Assembly: GCA_001683735.1 (NCBI GenBank)
Contig: LUGG01000003.1
Span: 310,001-374,000, forward strand
Source of the DNA: Grifola frondosa
Taxonomy: Eukaryota; Basidiomycota; Agaricomycetes; Polyporales; Grifolaceae
Reading direction: 5' to 3'
Length of the DNA stretch: 64,000 nt
Numbering within the stretch: the first letter of the stretch is position 1; every line of letters starts with the position of its first letter. Below the pieces are notes generated by a model. That model saw nothing but the letters and a program-made list of their open reading frames with translations, did no database searches and was not told the origin of the DNA. Shown here piece by piece: positions 57,181-64,000 of this stretch. A program made the position numbers and the translations under genes.

Positions 57181-58006
57181 GGCGAGCGTGTCGAAAATCC
57201 CACCACGACGACGGGCTTTACGCTTACGGCTAGATGCGTGATCGCGTAGCCGACACGCGACGCGACGCGACTGGATCGCGTGACAAGACGTGTTGGGTTG
57301 GGTCAGTGTCAGTTGACCTGATTGCTCTTGGGTTGCACCGTCAATGCACAGGCCTTCAGGATTTCTCACCGCTCATTCTCCGCGTTCATCTGCACGATAT
57401 ATCCATAAAGCGAGGCACACAGACTTCCGGTGACATGACATGTATAGCTTGGGAACGCATGCGCACACCGTTCGGCGAGTCGGCCCCTGCCATGAGCAAC
57501 CGTCGTGGCAAACGTGTATGTATGACGGATCTAGTCGTTATCACGAGTTCCTTTCTTTTCAGTGCTGTGAGAAATCTCTTTCCGCGATCTCTTCATTTTC
57601 TAGCACTAATCAAGAACTTCCAGATCTCCAAGACGTCGTCATATACTTTGTCTCGACAACTTATCCTCGGTTCATCACCACGTGTGGAGCGCACGCGGAT
57701 AGGCCAGCTTACACGCCTTTTCAACGCTTGCCGCACTGGATCGTGTAGGTTTACACAAAGGAGCGGCTGATCCTTTGTCTCCACTATACATCTGCAAGTC
57801 GGTCATGACTGCGCATCCTCCGTCCCTGATTTCTGCAGCCTAAAGTGCTTTAGCAGGCTTCCCTTCTAGCTGATATTGGCTCCCTTCTTGATGTGTGTTC
57901 AGCATGTCGCACCAACTTGACGAAAGAGGCCGGTAAGTCTGCTGCACTGCTGCCCGTAATTCACGGTCTGATCATTTCCAGTACCGAGTATCCCTTCCCA
58001 GTGATG
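57181..58006. other. Intergenic or undetected 5' exons
   Basis: Possible first exons of the coiled-coil gene: ATG 57493 MSNRRGKR followed by gtatgt, and a stretch 57588-57748 open in one frame (CCEKSLSAISSFSSTNQELP). A CxxC-bearing piece (VCSACRTNLTKEAG) ends at gtaagt near 57932. Phases do not connect cleanly. Confidence 0.35.
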
Positions 58007-60264
58007 GATGCTGTCGAGCCGTCCTCGTCTTCGAGTAACAGTCTTACCTCTAGATCCAGGACGTCGAACTCCAGATCACGACGATCGTCCCCATCGACCT
58101 TGTCCCGCCATCGTAGTCGTGTTGAGCGCGACGGAGACAATGTTCAAGTGGGTTCACCCTCAAAACTGTTCACACGTCTCATGTCGCGCGAGCATCATGA
58201 ATCGAAAAGCGTTCGCGCTCTCCTAGTGCTCACTACCGAGCGTCTGGAGGGCGAAATCGCCGCGCTGACGAGGCTGAACGCCGCGTGGTGGAGACACTCC
58301 GCAGGCTCCGCTCTGCCCATGAGGCGACCATGCTAGCGCAGGCCGACGCTGCGCGAGCGAGTGAAGAGCTTAGGCAGTACAAATACAGGCTTGAGGAAGC
58401 GCAACGAGAGATTCACAAAGCACAGGAAATTCTGAACCAGATCGAGCAGGAGAAAGCTGAGCTAGAGGCCGAGGCGGCGCGAGCGAGGTCTACGGCCCGC
58501 AAATACAGGGAGGAGCGACTGATGGCGAGAGCACGAGAAGAAGGCAGACAAGATGGGTATCAAGAAGGATTTTCCAGAGGCAAGAATTTGAGCTACCAAG
58601 AGGCTAGAGCAACCACGCAGGCTCGCGGCAGGGACCTCAATAGACGAATGACCGAGGGTGAAGATGAAGAAGAGACGGAATCGGGCGATGGTGATTACAA
58701 TCGTAGATCCCCAGTCCCTATTCCCGTTCGTCGAGATATACGACCTCCCTCTCAACCGATTTGGCGCCCCCCTTCTAGGTAACATTTTCCCTATGTTTAT
58801 GATTCCATCTTTACTGATATTCATCATGCAGGCCCATAAACAGCCGCGCTAGTCAGCGAAGTCCGCCGCATGTCTCGGACGTGGCTCCCCATGCTGCGAT
58901 TCTGCCAGTTCAGACAATTACAACACCACTAAATGCTCCCTCTCCTTCACATGCCTCACCGAGTACGCCAACCCTGCTCACATGCCAAATCGACAGCCAA
59001 CGCGCGAGATGAAGTTGTCCCTCCCATACCTATCCGTCAGCCAGCGCCATCACCTACGCATCCCCCTTTTGTTATTCCTCCAGAGGGCTGGATTCCCTAT
59101 GCAGACAATGACCGCACTATGTCGATTCCAGCGCCACATGAGCTCTCGAGGCCGTTAGTCCTAACTCCCCCAGCCCGCCTCTTCTGGATCCCTCTGGACC
59201 AGCACAAGGCGCAGCGTTGACGCCAGCATCCATTTGCGCGATTATGCAGATTCAGCTGAAGCGATACCTGTGCAAATGGCTCGCTCCGCACCCAGTGTGA
59301 TGTCGCCGATCTCCAAAGCCTCCACTCGGCTATCACAATATGACCTCGTCAGCCGCCGAGAGACTCTGGGTCCCAGCGAAAAACGAGCGTAGCCGGCAGG
59401 ACCACTCGAGAAGATGTATGTCCTATCGCGGATTTGTGACGTGGTCTGTACCTGACACTTATGCCCATGCAGCGTCGGCCCGGTCTCCCCGTGGTCCGCG
59501 TCCAAGGACGAACTGCCAAATTCGATGCCTTCCCCATTTGCTGGAGGAGGCACTCCCAATAGGAGTGCAGGACGCGAGCGTTCATCTAGCATCCGCTAGA
59601 ACGCCTTTTCAAGAAGCGTTTCCGTGACCGAACGTCTGGGGGTAGCGGAGGCATACCCGAAATTGTTGTAGAATCTCCAGTAAGAGTCAATCCCTACCTA
59701 CGTTAGATTCAGTGTTGAATGTCGTTATACAGACGACAGCGACGTCCAGTCGTTCATCGACCACTGTGACAGTGACTCAGCCGCATCTCCTTAGTCCAGA
59801 ACTCACACAAACGCCTCTATATGCGCCTCAGGACGTCATGGTCATGAGTGTCGAAGTACCACAAACCTATTACGGAATACCTCTAGAAAACCGACAGCTG
59901 ACTCCTCTCTCTGGGCTCAATCTTGCGACTCCGGGTCTCTTATCTACACTACCACCTGGGTTTTCCCCCATTTAGCGATACGACGACACTAACCTCCCTC
60001 GAACGTATCCAGAACGCTGACGGCCATATGCAAAAACCAGCAGGTAGCCCAACCGCCCCGCGCTATGCGGAAGCGCCAATTCCTGACGGTATTGTCTACC
60101 CGGGGCCTCCAGGAAAGCTGGGCAAGCGCACTCCCAATGTTGCTGCCGGCGTTCCGCTGCCACCTTCCCCTGCAAACACACCATCTAGCCCCCGCCGGAG
60201 ACGCGGGAGCCCAGTGAGGCACCTCTCGCCTCTGCGGTTCTCTACTCCGCAGAGTCAAGATTGA
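58007..60264 (+). CDS. Coiled-coil, low-complexity protein
   Basis: No known family. From ATG 58007 (MDAVEPSSSSSNSLTSRSRT) a Ser/Arg-rich head leads into a long coiled coil (EAERRVVETLRRLRSAHEAT, YKYRLEEAQREIHKAQEILN, QIEQEKAELEAEAARARSTA), then a Gly/Gln-containing basic segment (EEGRQDGYQEGFSRGKNLSY), an acidic patch, a gtaaca...gcag intron near 58780, and a Pro/Ser/Thr-rich tail ending RHLSPLRFSTPQSQD. One-base frame breaks are inferred near 58268, about 58950, 59175, 59390-59480 and about 59965, each with sensible sequence on both sides. Possibly cytoskeletal or scaffolding, but this rests only on composition. Confidence 0.6.
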
Positions 60265-60639
60265 AGCCGTGTGACGAAGTTCCGCGTCTGCCACCTGCTG
60301 TATCCATATTACTCTGTCTCATGTAGCCCCACCTCATGTTGTACATTTCCTTTGTTCTTTCTCAAAAGATAGAAGCGATTCGGACCAGCGTAGCACATCG
60401 GGCTGGATTTTTGTATGTGTACGTTTCTGTAGGAGTACTAATGGGCAAGTTGAGAGAATATGTCACGGAACGCGTGACGCATGATCGACGCCACGTACTG
60501 TCACTCGTTGACTTGCAACCGTCATGGTCAGCCTCCTTCAGCCTCCCGCCGTCAGACTTGGAGGTAGGAGGTAAATGCTATGTTATCAGCGCGATCGGAA
60601 CTCATATAAAAGACATAAAGGCATGTTAGAAATTTAGGT
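60265..60639. other. Intergenic
   Basis: No supported gene. A TATA-like catataaaag lies at about 60603-60612. Confidence 0.5.
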
Positions 60640-60964
60640 TTTGAAACGGCAGTCGCCATCACACCAGCGCAGCCAGGATGGGGTTCCGTGAATGTGCTTT
60701 CAACTGACTCAGAGCCATCAGGATACTGTATTGCAACAGATGCGGACACAGTATTCACTCGAAGCTATGCGCCGTTTCCTTTTCGTAGTATCTGATGAGG
60801 ACAGGTTATGCAAGTCCATCAAGATCGGCTACATTGCACCGTTCTCATGGTCAACCAATGCCGCACCGCCTCAAGAATACGGCATTTATCTTGTATCTCA
60901 GTTGACTTTGTCCCCGCTTCCCATGGACCTGTTATATGACATGCTGGCGTATCTGGGGCCGTGA
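60640..60964 (+). CDS. Hypothetical protein fragment
   Basis: Two open segments in different frames read sensibly if joined by one base near 60785: FETAVAITPAQPGWGSVNVL and IATDADTVFTRSYAPFPFRS, then SDEDRLCKSIKIGYIAPFSW and LSPLPMDLLYDMLAYLGP with a TGA at 60962. No start codon is evident and no family is recognised. It ends 130 bp before the AAA ATPase gene on the same strand. It could be a small gene or the remnant of a larger one. Confidence 0.4.
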
Positions 60965-61096
60965 TCTATGTCGTCGACCGGCATCAGGCATCTGATTATG
61001 CTATGGATAGATCTTCGAATTCCAGAGCTCTCAGCGAGCACTTAAGTCAAACTGGCATTCCTAGGAAATCATCAGCAGTTTCTCGCCCCAGCCGCC

Positions 61097-63750
61097 ATGC
61101 GCCGTTTACTCTCCATCTCTCGATCCTCTCGTCTTCCCACTACTCATATGACAGGAAAAGAAGGGGTGGCTACGACTACCTCTACAGACGCTGGCGACAA
61201 TAGTGAGGACATTGGTCATACGACGGCCCAATTAGCGACCTCTGCTGTCTTTCCGCCTCCCACATTGAAGATCAAGCGTGTGGATCACTACTACAGCACC
61301 TGGTCTAAAGCATGGAAGTACAGAAATAGTGGATCAAATGTGTCTCCGGAGATGATGCGACCAGTGGTGCTGGTAGTGGTGACGGTTCTGACCCTTGGCA
61401 GGCCTTTTGCTTTGTCATCCTCCGAAAGATCCCCCAAGCACATGAGCTGGAGAGAGGCAAAGAAATCACATTCCAGGTCGTCGTTAAGAGCCCATATCTC
61501 TTGAAAGCTTGCAAGGACGTCATCCAGAGTGTTCCTGGTTTATCGTGGACGGCCGAACCACTGGAGGTACATCATTCGTCTCTTATCCGCATCTCAGGCT
61601 GATTGACGTATATATCTAGCTTGACCCCCACCTTCTCATTACCTTCTTTCCTGATTTCGAGGTATATCGCAATGCACTCCAGCAGAAGAAAGACCGCACG
61701 TCAGAAGAAAACCACATTCTTATTACGATTGATGTGCTCCTCGACTATCTACGAAAGGATTACCGCACCACCCTCGCCAAAATTGCGAATCTAACGTCGC
61801 ACGGGGAAATCACGTTTGACATTCTCTACGCCATTCTTGTGCCACGTACGGTGCTCATCACAGAGTGCCCCATAACAGGTGAACCCCGCGCGCTACAGCT
61901 CATATCTGCTTCGAAGATCTCTACGATGACGGGTGCTGTTTATGAAATCTTGTGCGAAAGCATCGACGCAGTTGATGGAAATGTGCCTCAGGGTGGTGCC
62001 CACTCTGCTGATGCGAACGCAGGCAGGTTAAATCATATGAGGGCAGAAATCGCTCGGAGGAGAGGACAAGCCAGCGCAGGGAACACAAATGCGGCGTTGT
62101 CGAGCATAGGACGAGGGAAGACATTCGGCAGGGTGCAGAGTAGAATCTACTTGTCTTCGTTCAAGGGGACGGTGAAGATTAGCTCTCTGGACGCATATCC
62201 AATCAAGTACCACCCTTGCGAGGAACAGATGAAGGCGTCGCTGATAGCGAGAGGCCGCAAATGGATCTCACTGAAGGGTATCCATCACATGCACTACAAC
62301 GGGACGTCGGCGTTTGTGCTTTCGGTCAATGGTCGCAGGAAGGTTATCAGATACAATGTCAGTGATGTTTGATTTGTTTCCATGTCGTTGACGTAAAGGG
62401 CAACCGCACAGGTTAACTCCCGTATCATGGTTGATAGAGGTAACATTTCCTATCATCTTGACCGTCCCCTGGACATTGAAGTTTCTTTTCTGAAATTTCA
62501 GGCAATTTTGTTAGGCTTAATCCGAACTACGACGTTCCCGTACCGAAAAATGACATGGCGACAGCGCAGGGTAACGCGTATCAACAACTTGAGGAACCTG
62601 TGCCGAGTACGCATTCATAGTTACCTCAAGGTATTCGGTTTTACTTACAACGCACACGATTGAAAGGTGTTGTTCCTACCCTCGAAGTTGGAGGGAAGAA
62701 GCAAGAGGACGAGACGCCACTCATGGATGATGAGCTGATCTTCACCTCGCCGATTGTGTATGGTTTCAGCTTATCTGACAAACTCTGGCGTAAGTGTGGA
62801 TCGAAGTCTCGTTTTGAGAGATCATCATTCTCACAATGGTGCAGTTGAATTCAACGTGGAACATGTCTCCCCGATTGTGTGGCACGATGAAGCCTTCTCC
62901 AACCTCGTACTTCCTGCAGATCGTAAAGATCTCCTCCGATCTCTCGTCGAAGCGCATAGCGCAGATCTGGGATTCGATGACTTCGTTCAAGGGAAAGGCC
63001 ACGGGTTGGTGATCAACCTCTTTGGCCCTCCCGGTGTGGGAAAGACTCTATCTGCGGAGGCCACCAGCGAGCATGTTCAGCGCCCGCTGTACGTTATTGG
63101 TGGCGGGGACCTTGGGACCAAGGCGTCTGAGTTGGATAGAGCGCTAGAACGGGTTTTCGACATTGCCACCAGTTGGAAAGCCATTGTCCTAATCGATGAA
63201 GCGAGTAACAGAATTACCTCGCGTGCATGCATAAGTTATTGATGAGTGTTGATAGGCCGACGTCTTCTTGGAGCGACGGTCTCTGCATGATCTCGAGCGC
63301 AATGCCATGGTGGCAGTTTTGTACGTTCAATTTCTTTTTTGGTAAGGTGAAACTTCTGACAGCCCGATGATCGTGCGCAGCTTGCGGCATGTTGAGTACT
63401 ATCGGGGAATCCTCTTCCTCACTACGAACCGCATTAAGGCGTTTGACGAGGCATTCCTATCCCGTATCCACGTCGCCCTCCATTTCTCGGATTTGACAAA
63501 AGCCGCAAAAATGCAAGTATGGAAAGCGTTCCTGGCAAAAGCGGGAGTGCATATCAGCGATATCGGAACGGATCACATAGAGAAGCTTGCGGACCGGGAT
63601 ATCAACGGGCGACAGATCAAGAACGCTACAAGGACGGCGAAATCCCTTGCAGTGAGTCGACACGAGAAACTTGGCTTCACCCATCTTGTGGAGACGCTGG
63701 ATGCAATGGAGGAGTTTACTGCCGAGTTTGCTGCTATGGGTCGGGACTAG
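61097..63750 (+). CDS. AAA ATPase with DUF7025-like N-terminal region
   Basis: ATG 61097 gives MRRLLSISRSSRLPTTHMTG. The N-terminal half (KRVDHYYSTWSKAWKYRN, DPWQAFCFVILRKIPQAHEL, ENHILITIDVLLDYLRKDYR, FDILYAILVPRTVLITECPI) matches the domain found before the AAA core in many fungal ATPases of unknown target. The AAA core has Walker A NLFGPPGVGKTLSAEATSEH, Walker B VLIDEADVFLE, sensor 1 LFLTTNRIKAFDEAFLSRIH and a C-terminal lid DRDINGRQIKNATRTAKSLA. Introns: 61567-61619, one near 62372-62411, one near 62440-62502, 62610-about 62666, 62790-about 62846, 63201-63255 (GC donor GCGAGT, needed to make IDEAD), and 63321-63380. One break near 61345. Likely a remodelling ATPase; the substrate is unknown. 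Confidence 0.88.
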
Positions 63751-64000
63751 AGGGTACCGTGACAGGAAATATCCCGCGCAAAGGTTCAACAACTTGAATG
63801 TTATCACGTTGTCCGATTTTTTCGCTCAAATGTCTGCGGTAGAACAATAATTTTTAGCGCTCGAGAAGGTCCATGATTAACGAACCGTGTTCTTCGCTCA
63901 GGCCTGTTCTCAAATGAAATGCTCGAACCCACAGCGGATAATCTGAAGCCAGGAACCGTACGATTGTCAATCATGCCCTGCGTGTTATGAGCTGTTGAGA
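63751..64000. other. Right edge, no feature seen
   Basis: 3' flank of the AAA ATPase gene. Confidence 0.6.

Noticed and set aside
1..64000. CRISPR array, bacterial operon, prophage or integron
   Set aside because: Spliceosomal introns throughout and no direct-repeat/spacer pattern; the tandem repeats here are contiguous minisatellites.

Overview
The window is nuclear DNA of a filamentous basidiomycete. An Agaricomycete, perhaps a polypore-type wood decayer, is my inference. The grounds are dense genes on both strands, many 45-65 bp GT-AG introns with CTAAC/CTGAC-like branch sites, codon-biased GC-rich exons, and basidiomycete-type families: a secreted pepsin-like protease, Rds1/ferritin-like secreted proteins, F-box, MYND and BAH-PHD proteins, and an AAA ATPase with a DUF7025-like N-terminus.

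Layout. 0-3.3 kb: 3' part of a repeat-rich lineage-specific gene that runs off the left edge, with two minisatellites. 3.3-6.2 kb: poor in genes, with a 119-bp tandem repeat. 6.3-8.1 kb: secreted aspartic protease. 8.7-9.5 kb: single-pass membrane protein (-). 9.5-12.5 kb: long non-coding gap. 12.5-14.9 kb: SPIN90/Ldb17-type actin regulator (+). 15.8-17.7 kb: conserved protein of unknown function (-). 17.8-19.6 kb: degenerate repeat array. 20.6-24.6 kb: purine nucleoside phosphorylase, CaM-kinase and a small ORF (all -). 25.2 kb: intron-bearing tRNA-Gln (-). 25.5-26.3 kb: F-box protein (-). 27.2-33.3 kb: housekeeping block with BRO1/Alix, eIF2-beta and the F1-ATPase gamma subunit, the last two divergent. 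35.8-40 kb: secreted catalase (+) converging on a secreted endonuclease/exonuclease/phosphatase-fold protein (-). 41-42 kb: TB2/DP1/HVA22 ER-shaping protein (-). 42.4-49.3 kb: tandem array of four secreted ferritin-like (Rds1-like) paralogues plus an orphan first exon (all -). 49.9-55.3 kb: MYND-finger protein (-), mitochondrial RNase III-like ribosomal protein (+), S9 peptidase (+). 55.5-57.2 kb: BAH-PHD chromatin reader (-). 58-60.3 kb: coiled-coil protein (+). 61.1-63.8 kb: AAA ATPase (+).

Most genes are ordinary core functions. The accessory part is 35.8-49.3 kb, where a secreted catalase, a secreted EEP-fold enzyme and the ferritin-like array sit close together. A joint role in extracellular oxidant or metal handling is only an inference.

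A caution affects every gene model. At least 20 otherwise conserved reading frames are broken by single-base gains or losses, often at homopolymers. In the left-edge minisatellite every repeat unit is one base short of a multiple of three at the same C-run. The simplest reading is uncorrected sequencing or assembly indels, so CDS spans below are gene extents and frame breaks should not be taken as pseudogenes without resequencing. Intron positions were placed by eye from splice signals and conserved protein motifs.
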